Source: Cytospora piceicola (Eukaryota > Ascomycota > Sordariomycetes > Diaporthales > Cytosporaceae). From it: a stretch of DNA of 64,000 nt. The notes under the pieces are model-generated. The model had not been told where the DNA came from. It saw only the letters and a list, made by a program, of their open reading frames with translations, and made no database searches. Every line of letters begins with the position of its first letter. Within the stretch, counting starts at the first letter, position 1. Position numbers and translations under genes: made by a program. This document shows positions 1-11,011 of this stretch, one piece after another. The DNA lies in contig JALQBC010000021.1 in assembly GCA_023375675.1 (NCBI GenBank), positions 310,001 through 374,000 on the forward strand, written 5' to 3'.

Positions 1-649
1 AAGCTATAGCTTTAGCGAACCGGAGTTTAAAAACTATATACTTCTTAACGGTATAATCTGTCTTTTTTATATCTCTTACTATAGCTAGCTACGCTCCTTT
101 AGCTATATAATCGGCACTTTATATACTATATTAGTCTCGTTAGAGTTTTATATATAATATAATAAAGCTGCGGTACGCTTCGACCTTTATAAGCTTGAAT
201 TAGGTGTTTATTAGGAGCGGTTCTTCTTTTAGATTGTTTACGACGTTTTATAACGAGTCGTTTAAGCCGTTTAAGAGGTTAGTAACCGGCGGCTAAGTAA
301 AGACCGCTACTTATTAGACTTTATACTCGAGGTTTAGTAGTCGATTACAGACCGTTAGGGCTTCCCGATCGTACTATTTCAGTATAACCTTTTCCGTTAC
401 GTGTTTACTATACGAAGACCTTCGAACTCGGTAATGTTCTCGGGGTATTAGAGCGAATCGTTGCCGGTAGAAGGTTTTATTAAGTACCCGGACCTATTCG
501 ATCTGGTAAAGAGTTTTTAAGACGAGTTTCGTAAAGTTTCTTAAGACAGCAATATTACTAATAAGGTTATAGGCTTTTACGATCTTTCGTTTTAGCTAGC
601 CTAGTTTGCTTGTCTGTCGTAGATCCTAATAAGTAGACTATTTTAAAAG

Positions 650-2179
650 CTCGACCTTAAACTTAGCAGAGAGCGATAGGTTTTAAGGGAACGTCTTAAA
701 ATAAAAGCCCTTAACTCTTCGTTTTCCGACCTTAATATACTAGACCTTTTATACGCTTAACTTATAGATGGTTAAAACTAGCTACTTTCTTTCCGATACC
801 TTAATTATATTACCGGTGATCTCGACGTTAGCTAGCTTTAGTATTACTTTAACCGCTTCTATAGCGAATAGAGGTATAGGTATAATAATTACTAAAGGTT
901 ATTCTTTAACTAGGAAGCTTTAAAAGCTTATTAAGACATTAACTCTTGTTTCGATATAGAAAGGGTGTTCGATTAAGTATACAAGTTTTTTCAGAAATAC
1001 CTTTATTATAACTATATCGACTGTACCGGGAAGCGAAAGAGATTCGGTATAAAAAAGGACTTCGATCGATACCGCTAATAATATATACCTTTAAAAGAGC
1101 GATCGCTTTTAACGATAGTTTACAAATACGGCTTTTTCTAAGCGGATAGAATAAGTGATTTCGATAAGTATTAATCTACTTAATTCTACTAACGATATAT
1201 AAACGACCGCGGTAAGCCTAACTAAGGGCTATTAGCAACGTTCTAGTACTTAAGCTGTTATTTCAAAACCGATAGAAAGGATTGTTAGCAGATATATAAA
1301 GCCTCGGAAAACCACTAAAAGAGCGTCTTATACTCTCCTCTCTAAAACAACTTCCAAAGGATCGATAAGGCTATAATTAAAAAGTAAAAGGCCGTTTAAA
1401 AGCCTTCTCTCTTACTCGCGCTCTAAGATTCGTAGAATAACTATAAGGCTATATAAGATCGCGGTCTGTAAAAGAAGGGCTAAAGCGACAAGTAGAAGGA
1501 AAAACCTGTTATATATTAGGCTTATAGACTAAGCTTTCGAAATATAAGTTATCGTAATACATATCTTAAATCTGCAGAACACGAATTCCGAGATCCTACC
1601 TTTATCTCGTTACCGCGGAAGTATCGTTGTTAGCTTTACGACTTCGAGACAAATATCTTCTACCGGTCGAAAAAATATACTATAAAGTGTTATCTAATAC
1701 TTAAAAGCACGCTATTAGACTTTATAAAGAAGGTTAAAAACCTCTTTAAGAAGCTTCGAAATATCCTTTCGAGTAATAATAGTATCCCCGATTTAAGGGA
1801 ACACGCCTGTTCTAAATACCTCTGTTCATTCTTTTACGAAAGCAGGCTTTTATAATACCGGTTAACAGGCGGCTGCTATATAAACCGCGATACTTTTAAG
1901 TTAATTAATAACGACCTTTCGATCGCTTACGCTAAAGTACGTATATATCTTAGAGGAGAAAGTTAGCTACTTATTAAAAGCGATAGTCGGACTTTACAGC
2001 TATTACCTTAAAGTAAAACTTTTAAAAAGAGTAAAGCGGTTATCGCTATAAGGGATGTAGCAGCTGTTAAAGGTATTACTGCTAAAGGCATTTTTATTAA
2101 AGGTGTTATTACTAAAGGTGTTATTATTAAAGGTATTTTTACTAGAGGTACTATTAAAGGTGTCGCTGTTAGATAATAG
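650..2179 (+). pseudogene. RIP-inactivated relic coding frame (unidentified, probable transposon protein)
   Basis: One forward frame (codons starting at 650, 653 and so on) reads protein-like for about 1.5 kb, ending at TAA-TAG at 2174-2179. It is broken by several dozen stops, nearly all TAA or TAG. These are the products expected when C-to-T (or G-to-A) RIP mutation hits CAA/CAG glutamine and TGG tryptophan codons. Between stops the composition is rich in K, D, R, Y, F and L, with Cys pairs near 1623-1710. The last third has repeated short Lys-Gly-Ile/Val blocks (about 2065-2165). I do not recognise the family; a transposon-encoded protein is inferred only from the RIP context. The frame may begin further upstream after a frameshift. 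Confidence 0.5.
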
Positions 2180-2635
2180 CCGGTTTCGAGTATTATAAAG
2201 CTAACTTTAAAACGTCGGATTTCTAACGACGACTAATATACTTTAAAACGATCTTTAAAGCGTTAGTCCCCGGATATAAAATCAGGTATCGAAATCGAAA
2301 TTACTGTATATCGGTATTTAGTATAGCTAGTCGCCTTTTAATCGTTAAGTAGTAATATATCGCTGTTAGTATAAAAGGTAACGTTAGACGATGTTATAAA
2401 CGAAGGTAACGACGGCTTCGATAATAACGATAATTTTAATAATAACGAAGGTAATAGCGAAGATTAAGATGTTAAGTAAAGATATATATTTAGTCGTTCT
2501 TTATTATTTATAATACTATATATTATATTTTTTCTGCTTCTAGGTATTAAAGTCTAGTATTAAAGGGCGTTAACTTTAGATAAGTTTCGCAGTTAGCATT
2601 AAAGGGTACGAACTCGTAGTTAGTAACTATAAGTT

Positions 2636-2890
2636 TACACCTTTTAGTGCTAATTATAAACTAGTATCTAGCCTTTTAATTATACTTTAAGTATTCTAGC
2701 TACTTTTAAGTTAATACCTTTTAGTATTAGTTTCGAGCCTTTTAACTACTCCTTAAGTATCTTAGCTGCTTTTAAGTTAGTACCTTTTAGTATTAGTTTT
2801 AAGCCTTTTAACTACTTTTTAAATATCTTAACTGCCCTCGAGTTAGCACTTTTTAGTGCTAACTATAAACTAGTTTCGAGCTTATTAACT
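2636..2890. repeat. Tandem repeat, about 80-bp unit
   Basis: Three to four degenerate copies of a unit of about 80 bp follow one another. Each contains CTTTTAGTGCTAA or CTTTTAGTATTAG, then a GAGCCTTTTAACTA-like segment, then TATCTTAACTGC-like sequence. Differences between copies are mostly C/T or G/A, consistent with RIP. Confidence 0.6.
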
Positions 2891-2940
2891 ATACCTTATA
2901 TATCTTAACTGACTTTAAACGACTAGGTTACTTATTGCTA

Positions 2941-3437
2941 ACTAAGATGCTTAAAGTGAGTTAGTATGCTTAAGGTAAGTTAGTATATTTAAGGCGAGTT
3001 ATAATACTTAAGACGAGTTAAAGTGCTTAAGGCGAGTTAAAGTGTTTAAGGCGAGTTAGCACGCTCAAGGTAGAGTTAAGATGCTTAAGGCGAGTTAAGA
3101 TACTTAAGGCGAGTTAGTATACTTAATGCAGGTTAGTATACTTAAAGCGAGTTAGTATGCTTAAGGTAGGTTAGAATACTTAAGGCGAGTTGTAATATTT
3201 AAGGCGAGTTAAGGTGTTTAAGGCGAGTTAGCATATTTAAGGCGAGTTAGGATATTTAAGGCGAGTTAGTACGTTTAAGGTAGAGTTAGGATACTTAAGG
3301 CGAGTTAGGATGTTTAAGGCGAGTTATAATGCTTAAGGTAGTTAGTATACTTAAGGCGAGCTAGGGTGCTTAAGGTAGTTAGTATACTTAAGGCGAGTTA
3401 AGGTGTTTAAGGTAACTTAAGATATTTAAAGTAAGTT
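2941..3437. repeat. Minisatellite, 19-20 bp unit
   Basis: About 25 consecutive copies of a 19-20 bp unit of the type TTAGTATGCTTAAGGCGAG run for roughly 0.5 kb. Variation sits at a few positions (TATGC, TATAC, GTGTT, GCATA), and the core CTTAAGGCGAGTTA is strongly retained. The array lies inside the RIP block and has no coding potential. Confidence 0.85.
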
Positions 3438-3822
3438 TTTAAATAGTTAGTATTTAAGGTATAAAAAGGGTTACTAAAAGTATATAATTATGTAACACGG
3501 CGTAGATAAGCTTTTTTATTTAAAGGGCTCGGAAGTTATATCGTGTTTATTTCGAGCTATTATACTTATTTCGAGCTGTTATACTTATTTCTAGTAAGGT
3601 AAAGTACGTACTTATATACTTAATATACCGGGTATACTAACGTTTACGCCGGCCTTACTGCTTTTAAGGCCGGAGCTCCTTTTAAAAGCTTAATTACTTT
3701 ATATAGTATATAATTAAATTACTTCTTATTATTAGTGCGTTTTCGTTTTCTATTGTTTTAATATGAGTATATACTTAGGTACCTTTAAACGTGTTTCTAA
3801 AGTTAAGCTTAAAAAACATCTT

Positions 3823-3914
3823 TATTACTACTATTACTACTATTACTACTACTATAACTACTACTACCACTACTAATAACAACAATAATAATAACAATAA
3901 TAATAATAATAACA
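3823..3914. repeat. Trinucleotide microsatellite (TTA/CTA/AAC/AAT)
   Basis: An impure trinucleotide run changes from TTACTACTA blocks through ACTACTACC to AACAATAAT blocks over about 90 bp. Confidence 0.85.
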
Positions 3915-4514
3915 GTTTATATTACGCTTTCTGTTTATAGCTCGATTAAAGTAATTATAAAACTAACTATTATATATAAATAAAATGCCCTTTACCTTCC
4001 CCGTTAAGTTATTTACAGCCGCTTAAGCTATAAAGGCCGGTATATATATTCTTTAGCTCGATTATAACCTTTATACTAACGACTTACTAAGTAAAAAGAA
4101 AAGCCGCGCCGGCAGTATTAAGAGTATATATATATTAACTTGCTTTATTTATTTTAGTTACTACTATCTAAAAGTAATTACTAACTTTTATAATTAGAGA
4201 GCGCGGCTTTAAAGCCTGCTTATAAGAATAAGATCGGCGGTTTAGGCCCTCTCTTATATAAGTTATATCTCTTATTATTTATTATTTATATAAATTACCT
4301 TTCGCGTTCCCTACTCATTCGAACATTATTACTACTTTTTATAATCCTTATTTACTCGAGCATTATTACTGCCCTTTATATTTTTTGCTTATTTCGAGTA
4401 TTATTACTGCCTTTTATATTCTTACTTATTTCGAGTATTGTCGCTTATATTACTAACTAGTATATAGCTGTCTGTATACACGGCTGTCTAGCCGAGCCTT
4501 TTCCTTCCCTTTCC

Positions 4515-5054
4515 TCTTCTAATAACAACGACGATAATAACGAAGATAACGACGATAATAATTCCGGCTCGCCTATAGCCGCTACCGCTTATTGTTAATC
4601 CGTCTGTTTTTAAAAAGCTAAAGGTAAGGCTAGTAGTAAGGCTAAAGAAGACCTTTTCGAGCCCGAAGTATTCGAAAGTAGTTTATATACCGACCTATAT
4701 ATTAGTTATATAAGGTCGGCCTTAGCTAGTCGGAGTATAAAATAGTGTTTCGACGTTTTCGAAAGTAGTTTTTCGAATATAAAAGTATATTACGTTCGCT
4801 ATACTCGGGGCGGCTATATCTGTACTGCTATTACCGGCCCGGCGAAACCGGCCTGTCGTGTTTTCGTAAACGCTTTAGCTAGCGAAGTTAAAGCTTAGCA
4901 GGTTAAAGTATTTCGCGGTTTTATTTATAAAGTCTTTAAAGATCTCGCGTTAAAGTTTACCTTTAATAAGGTAAACGCCTCGGTAGGCGAAGGTTATACT
5001 TAGCTATATATAGCTAGGTATACTTTTGTAAACTCGTTTTTAGACTTAGTTTAA
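4515..5054 (+). pseudogene. Second RIP-inactivated relic coding frame (unidentified)
   Basis: A forward frame starting near 4515 reads about 180 codons and ends at TAA 5052-5054. It is interrupted by only five stops, all TAA or TAG. It opens with a low-complexity Asn/Asp/Ser run, then a Lys/Ala-rich stretch, then a mixed, plausibly globular segment. Few stops in otherwise stop-dense DNA and the restriction to TAA/TAG suggest a former gene degraded by RIP. I do not recognise the product. It could be a second protein of the element carrying the 650-2179 relic, but nothing in the sequence links them. Confidence 0.4.
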
Positions 5055-5454
5055 TAAGACGTTTTCGTATAGGGTTTTTAGTTTAATTTAAGTGTTTAAT
5101 TTTACGCCGGCGTATATATTTTATAAGGCTTTTTATTTATTTATTTACAGTTTATACCGGCGTATATACCTTTTAAAGTAAAATTATAAATTAAATATTA
5201 TATCGGCGTATATACCTTTTTTAAGTATTTAACATTTCTTACTTCTTTTCCGTATATATAATATCTAATATTAAGGTAGTTAGTATTAAATAGTACTAAC
5301 TCGAAGTTAGTTAAAATACTCGAAATTACCTAGGTTTTTAAGTAGCTACTTTAGTACTTTAGACGGCGATAGAATATAATATAGACGATATAGGAATTAT
5401 AGCTAAAAGGTTAGTTATAAAAGGCTTAGTAGGCGTAAAAGTAAGGTTATTATA

Positions 5455-5945
5455 TAGGCAGTTATATATTCTGTAGCGGACCGACTATAAGAGGTATTAT
5501 AGCTATACGTTATATGTTTTATAGCGGACCGACCGTAAGAGGTATCGTAGCTATTATAAATCTTCCGGGGCAGACCGGCCGTAAGAGGTATTATAGCCTA
5601 GTATCGCCTTTCTTACCCGGCGTAGCCTAAGCCGACCGTAAGAGGTATTATAGCTATACGTTATATATTCCGTAGCGGACCGACTATAAAAGGTATCGTA
5701 GCTATTATAGATCTTCCGGGGCGGACCGACCGTAAAAGGTATCGTAGCTATACGTTACGTATTTCGTAGCGGACCGACCGTAAAAAGCATCGTAGCTATC
5801 GTAGATTTTCCGTAGCGGACCGACCGTAAAAGGTATTATAGCCTTCCGTATCGCCTTTCCTACTTAGTATAACCTAAGCCGACCGTAGGGGACCGGCCGT
5901 AAAAGGTATCGTACGTAGATCTTCCGGGGCGGACCGACTATAAAA
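5455..5945. repeat. Degenerate tandem repeat with GCGGACCGACCGTAA core, about 46-52 bp
   Basis: About ten imperfect copies of a unit built on GCGGACCGACCGTAAAAGG followed by TATCGTAGCTAT are seen. Spacers alternate between a GATCTTCCGGGG-like and a TACGTTA-like segment, and a longer variant with GTATCGCCTTTC recurs twice (near 5601 and 5848). The array is GC-richer than its surroundings, with copies differing mainly by C/T and G/A. Confidence 0.75.
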
Positions 5946-6040
5946 TATACTAGAAACATTACTTATACGGCCACGGTTAGATAAATAAGGGACTATTAGC
6001 TAGGGACTTAAAGGTGTGATAGAAGCCGTGGCGGAAGCCG

Positions 6041-6355
6041 TAGCGGAAGCTAAACGATTAGACTCGAAGGCTAAGGGTCGAATTCGAAGGCGATATAAAA
6101 ACAGAGAGATAGCTACGATCAGACTCGAAGGTCGAGGGTCGAAGGCGATATAGGAAACAGAGATAGCTACTATCAGACTCGAAAGCTGGAGGTCGAAATC
6201 GAGGGCGACATAGAGACAGAGATAGCTACGATTAGATTCGAAGGTCGAGGGTCGAGGGCGACAGAGATAGCTACGATCAGATTCGAAGGTCGAGGGTCGA
6301 GGGCGACAGAGATAGCCACGATCAGACTCGAAGGCTAGCCTTAAGTTATAGTCTC
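6041..6355. repeat. Tandem repeat, about 45-60 bp unit
   Basis: Five to six copies of a unit containing GACTCGAAGGTCGAGGGTCGA and ACAGAGATAGCTACGATCAG occur. The two copies around 6236-6325 are nearly identical 45-bp units. An open frame of 134 codons on the minus strand through this array is a product of the repeat, not a gene. Confidence 0.75.
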
Positions 6356-6409
6356 GAAGGCTCGAATATAAACTCCAGAGACAAAGTCTCAACTCACGAT
6401 ACATGTATC

Positions 6410-6504
6410 ATACTCGAGATACACTCCAAAAACATATATCAGACTCGAAAATGCACTCCAAAAACATATATCAGACTCGAGATACACTCCAAAAACATGT
6501 ATCA
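6410..6504. repeat. Three copies of a 31-32 bp tandem repeat
   Basis: The unit AGACTCGAGATACACTCC followed by AAAAACATATATC is repeated three times with one to three changes per copy. It marks the end of the AT-rich block; ordinary sequence begins just downstream. Confidence 0.8.
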
Positions 6505-7207
6505 GACACTGTCTCAGGAGTCAAGACCTGCCGAAAATGGAGAAAATTTACTCTCGCTTAACAGGGACATTAGGGAGGTAGATGTCATCTCTGGGTTCTC
6601 TGGGTTTCTGGGTTTCAAGGTTTCCAAGGCTCCAAGGCTTCAAGGTTGTCCATGTATGTTTACACTCCCTATACATTACCAGAGTACAGACTAAGCCATG
6701 GATACTAAGTACCTACTTGAGTACCTAGGTAGGTAGGCATATGTAAGTACAGTATGGGGGACTTCGGGAGATAGACCTGCTGACATAATCCAATCCAACC
6801 AAGCTTCCTTCTCCCTCCTCCACTGATCCTTGTCCCCCTCCTCAACGCGTCCGCAAGCAACGCCCCACGTCTGAATGGTCCGCACGCGTCTGGCCGAACA
6901 CACTGATTGACTGACTGCCGGACTGATTGCTCACATGTCAAATGTCACATGTCTCAATCACAACAGGATCCCAGATTGATCCCCATTCGGAGTAAGCCAC
7001 CAGTCAGCATCCTGGTTCATCTGTGAAAGAGCAGATTTGTTGTCGCAGCCTTGATTGGACATCCACAGCAGCACAGTGACCTGTTTGTTGGATGAGGCGA
7101 CAAGAAAGCAAAAACGTGAGACTCTTGTGACATCGACCATCTCAACGGAGAACAAACAAAGAAGAACACGCCAATACAGCCTCGGCCTTCCTTTCTCTAC
7201 TGCCACG

Positions 7208-8530
7208 ATGGCATCCACTTTCGGCCAAAGGCGTCGCGCTGTGGGCTCTTCTCGCTCCGCAGTCCGCCGCCCGCCGCAGTCCCGACGCGGCGAGGACGAC
7301 TCCCTGGACCTCCCACCCTACGAACCGCCCAAGTGTCCCCTCACCGACCAAGGCCAGCAAGCGCTGAAGGAGCTGTCCACGAGCCGCATCAATGAGAGAT
7401 ACAAGAGCGGGCTGGACGCGTCGACAGAGCTGCTCAGCAAGAGCGTCTACGCGATCAACGAGCGGCTGACGAACCGCAAGAGGCTCGCCGAGCAGATGGC
7501 AGAGAGGGCAGCCAAGAGGAGGAACACAGGCGACGGCGAGGGTGATGCGGGCCACGCCTCGGTCGAGAGGGCCGAAAGCGTCGCCAAGGAGCTGGGGGAG
7601 GAGGTGTCGACCCTGACCGCGCAGGTGGAGGAGGCCATGAGGGAAGTGCTCGACATGCAGGCTGCCCTACAGGACGAGAGGGCCGTCTTGGGAGGCCTGC
7701 CCGACCTGGTGGCTGAGAAGCAGCAAGAGTTGGCGGGGCAAGCACAGAGGGACCAGGGGGACGACGACGACGACGAGAACCAGGACCCTCCCGAGGTGCA
7801 CGGCGTCACGGTCCTCGACATCCTGCAGGAAGGACGCGACGCCAAGGCCGCAGAGTACGAGAGGCTGAGGCCGTACGAGAAGTACGCGCTCAACAACGGC
7901 TACATCGACTTCAAGAGGTCGTGGCACCAGGGCCTGTACCCGGACGAGGAGATCCCCGTCCCCGACGCGACCAAGTGGTTTGACCAGGACGGACGGCCGA
8001 GGCATGTGACCCGCGAAGACAGCCGGCAGAACGGCGGGGACGACGGCGAGGAGGATTCAGACGACGACATCCAGATCGCACGGGAGAAGAGGAGTTTCGT
8101 TTGCCCGCTTTCCCTCAGCGTCATGGAGGAGCCTTACACGTGCAGGCTGTGCAAGCACTCGTTTGAGAGGAGGTTCATTGTGGAGTATATCAAGGGGCCC
8201 AATAAGAGGGGACACACGGCGAAGTGTCCCATCCCCGGGTGTCATGTGGAGGTGAGTTCCCTCTAACCTTGCATTCTAATTTCCGAAAGACCCTGTGATT
8301 CCGGGATGGGACCATGGACTGACCTCGCTATTTAGGCCATGACCATCAATGATCTCTACTTGGATGAGGCATTGCTCCGTAGGATGAAGCGTGCCGCCCA
8401 GGCAGAGCGTGAGGAGCAGGAGCGCTCCTCTGACCAGGAGGAAGAAGAGGAAGAAGAGGAAAACGAAGCCGAAAATATGGCCGTCGATACCGACATCAAG
8501 GGAGAGTCGGGGATGGAAGAGGACGATTGA
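7208..8530 (+). CDS. nse2: Nse2/Mms21-type E3 SUMO-protein ligase
   Basis: Exons 7208-8251 and 8336-8530 join across a GTGAGT...TTTAG intron in phase 0 and give 412 residues. The start is the ATG at 7208; no upstream in-frame ATG exists. The C-terminal SP-RING (zf-MIZ), about residues 298-355, has CPLSLSV, an internal C-x2-C-x-H-S-F stretch and CPIPGC. Splicing rejoins its last part as ...CHVEAMTINDLY, as expected for Nse2. The middle (about 60-200) is charged and helical, as in the Smc5-binding coiled coil. After the RING comes a tail with a run of eight glutamates. In the family, Nse2 is the SUMO ligase subunit of the nuclear Smc5/6 complex in DNA repair. The gene is convergent with the Clr5 gene. 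It is the first gene after the RIP block, 0.7-0.8 kb from its edge. Confidence 0.88.
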
Positions 8531-9131
8531 GTGTTGATAGTGTGTTAGCTAAGGGCTGCTAGACGATGTCGCTTGGTCACGACAGATGAAACGAAGAGAT
8601 CACGTCACCGTTCCGGGCGTGGTCTAGACATATCGGAGGGACAGTGGCTGGCACAGAGCTTGAACCATTGCCGGGTTGCCACTGTCAAACGACTCGTGAA
8701 AGGTATCCCGATTTAGGGATCGCCCAGAAGAGTGATGCCGGGGGAGGGTGGTAGACCAAGATATAAATGATACCCATACGACTCCACTGAATCCAGCTGT
8801 TGAGCTTATTCCACAGACACGCGCTTATCCCCAGAGGCATTAGTTGCGGCACGGTCTGTGTATCCCTTGCCACAATTTTGTTGTTTTTGTATATGTTTCT
8901 TTTAACCTCGCACCGTGCATCCTCTGAGATATCAAAAATCCCCGCTGACTGGAACAGCGCACCTCGATCCAATCGTCCGAATACAAAGGAGAGAACGGAA
9001 CGTACAAGACCAGGAACATATAACACCGAACTCCAGTTAACAGAACCCATCACAAATGGAAAAATCATCGCATTATCTCTCGTCGCGCATATCTCGTCAA
9101 CACACTTTTTCTTGCATTCTTCAATAAGTCA
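8531..9131. other. Convergent intergenic region nse2 / Clr5 gene
   Basis: This 0.6 kb holds the two 3' ends. I see no gene, no tRNA and no notable repeat in it. Confidence 0.6.
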
Positions 9132-9804
9132 TTACCAAGTATAGTTGCCTTCCTCGCTCCCCTCACTCCTCGTCGCAGGGCTGGCCAGCTCGACGGACTG
9201 CGACGACGGCGACGGCCTCGGGAGCATGATCCTGCAGACCCCAGCATCAGCCTGCCCCTTGGTCAAGTACTCCAGCACGGAGAGGTGATCCTCCACGACA
9301 GCCTCGTCCCCGCCGAGGACGCTCAGCCTGCACGCCGAAATCCAGACCGTCGCCCACAGCGTACCGGCCATGTCACCACCAACACCAACACCCTGGTGCT
9401 GCAGCCCCGGGCCGGGGAGGAGGGCCCCCGCGCGGCACGCGGCCTGCACGGCGGCGTCCCCGGCGAGCCCGGCCGCCTCCCCCTCCGCCGCGCCGCCGCC
9501 GCCGCCGCCGCCGGCCCCGTGCCGCACGAACGCGGCGCCGACCTGCAGGAAGTCGCGCACGGCCTCCCGGGCCGCGAGCTCCCGCACGTAGCGCTGCAGC
9601 GCGCTCAGGCCCTGCGCCCCGCCGCCGTCGTCCAGCCGCCCGAGCCCCGCCAGCCGCGGGATGAGCGTGCCCGCCGCCAGGTGGGCCCGGTTCCGGGCCT
9701 CGCCGGCCGTCAGCGGCGGTTCCGGGGCCGGGGCCGACGAGGCGCCCTCGAGGAGCGCGTGGAGCGCGTTGGGCGGCGCCCCGGCGGCGGCCCCGCCGCT
9801 GTAG

Positions 9805-9846
<42 letters not shown>

Positions 9847-11011
9847 GGGAGGACGGGCAGGGCCCGCTTGGCCAGGCGCCGGACGCACTCCCACAGCGGG
9901 CCGAAGGCCCCGGTGGCCTTGGGGGCGCCGAGGAGGCGGAAGAGCAGCGGGGCCCCGTCGACCAAGATGTCCGGGTCTGCGCCGCGGTCGAGGAAGTGGA
10001 GGAAGCACTCGCAGGCGACCCCCAGGACGTCGTCCCCGCCCTCGTCCCCGGGGGCGCGGCCGCGCGACGAGGTGTGCCTGAAGAAGAGGCCCACCAGGTG
10101 GGAGAAGGGCGGGTACCCAGTCGTCGCCAGCGGCTGGTGGATGTCAGGCGTCTCGCGGAGGCAGTAGAGCAGCCTCTCTAGCTGGCTCAGCTGGAGAGGG
10201 ACCCGGAGCGCGTGGATGATCAACTCGAGGTCTGTGTAGCTCGAGGGGTCACCATGGCTGTGACAGGGGAACTGGCCTCCTAACATTGTCTGTTCTTGTA
10301 TCGTGCCGATCCCATCATCATGGCGGGCGAGTCGGTGGACCAGAACCTTGAGATTGTGGTCCTCCGGCAGTGGAAGTGAGCAATACGACTGTTCCACCGC
10401 GTCATGTCCGAATGTTGAGCTCACGGGGCTCAAGTCATCTGTATGTAACTCCGGTTTGACTTGTGACTGGACAACATGCTGGGTATAGAGAGAGGCGTCA
10501 CTACAATCCAGTCTGCAGACGAGTTAGCCTGGCTGGCCGAGGAGAAAGGCAGGTCTCCCCTCGGAGACTCTGTAGCAATCATTCGAACAAGGGATATGAA
10601 CTCACTCCTCGACGACCGGCAGGGTAGGGGCAGAAAAGTGCCGTGTCCACATCAGGTGGCTCTGCACGCCCGGCCCACGGAAGGATCCAACCGGGTTGAC
10701 GTCTCCGGCCCTCATCGCCGCCTCGTAGCTAGCCGCCATGGTCGCCGTCGCGGATCTGCGCCTGGCGATGTTGTACTTGTTGACTCGCCATTTGTCAAAG
10801 CGCGACCGATATGCTCGAACGCTGGCAACGAGGGAAGTGAGTACTTGTTCTAGAGCAGCAGGGGCTTGCAAGATGGCCGGACGGGCGACGCTTACGAGGC
10901 CTCGAACCCATAATCATCCCTCATGATCCGCCTCACCTCGTCTAGAGTCTTGCTCTGATCCTTGTAAAGACTCAATATCGTGTCTCTGTACTTGGTCCAT
11001 TCTTTGGTCAT
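9132..11011 (-). CDS. Clr5-domain protein with poly-glutamine tract
   Basis: Three exons (11011-10896, 10821-10606, 10512-9132) join at GTAAG...CCAG and GTGAGT...CTGCAG introns of 74 and 93 nt with matching phases, giving 570 residues. The start is not in any long open frame: a 116-nt first exon supplies MTKEWTKYRDTI, the beginning of a Clr5 domain (about residues 2-60). That domain continues across the first intron with a SRFDKW segment. Clr5 domains occur at the N-terminus of many fungal proteins and are presumed DNA- or chromatin-related; the role here is unknown. The rest is Leu/Ala/Gly-rich with ankyrin-like helical pieces (ALLFRLL, CFLHFLDRGADPDI), a 13-Gln run encoded by 12 CAG plus one CAA, and a Gly run. 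The coding GC content is very high in the middle of exon 3. Start and introns are inferred by eye. Confidence 0.72.
9810..9845. repeat. (CTG)12 repeat encoding poly-Gln
   Basis: Twelve pure CTG triplets on the plus strand (CAG on the coding strand) encode the glutamine tract of the Clr5 protein. Such pure triplet runs often vary in length between isolates. Confidence 0.95.

Larger units (their letters stand above)
1..6400. repeat. AT-rich RIP-degraded repeat block
   Basis: This stretch is visibly AT-rich and saturated with TpA (tata, tta, cta), while CpA and TpG are very scarce and CpG persists. That is the dinucleotide pattern expected from repeat-induced point mutation, which in Pezizomycotina preferentially converts CpA to TpA in duplicated DNA. 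No long open frame exists until the tandem repeats near 6.0 kb, and no intact gene is present. It contains two stop-riddled relic frames and several families of tandem repeats, listed separately. The composition changes abruptly to ordinary gene-bearing DNA at about 6.5 kb. Pericentromeric, subtelomeric or isolated-island location cannot be told from the window. The RIP reading is made by eye, not from computed indices. Confidence 0.85.

Noticed and set aside
6000..6404. Minus-strand open frame of 134 codons rich in Phe-Glu-Ser-Asp-Arg repeats
   Set aside because: It lies wholly in a tandem DNA repeat and its protein repeat mirrors the DNA unit; no start context or homology supports a gene.
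7055..7207. Extension of nse2 to 7055
   Set aside because: The frame is open but begins with TTG and has no ATG before 7208.
9285..10181. Plus-strand open frame of 298 codons, Ala/Gly/Arg-rich with a poly-Leu run
   Set aside because: It starts at GTG and is the antisense shadow of the GC-rich Clr5-protein exon; the poly-Leu run is the CTG repeat read in another frame.
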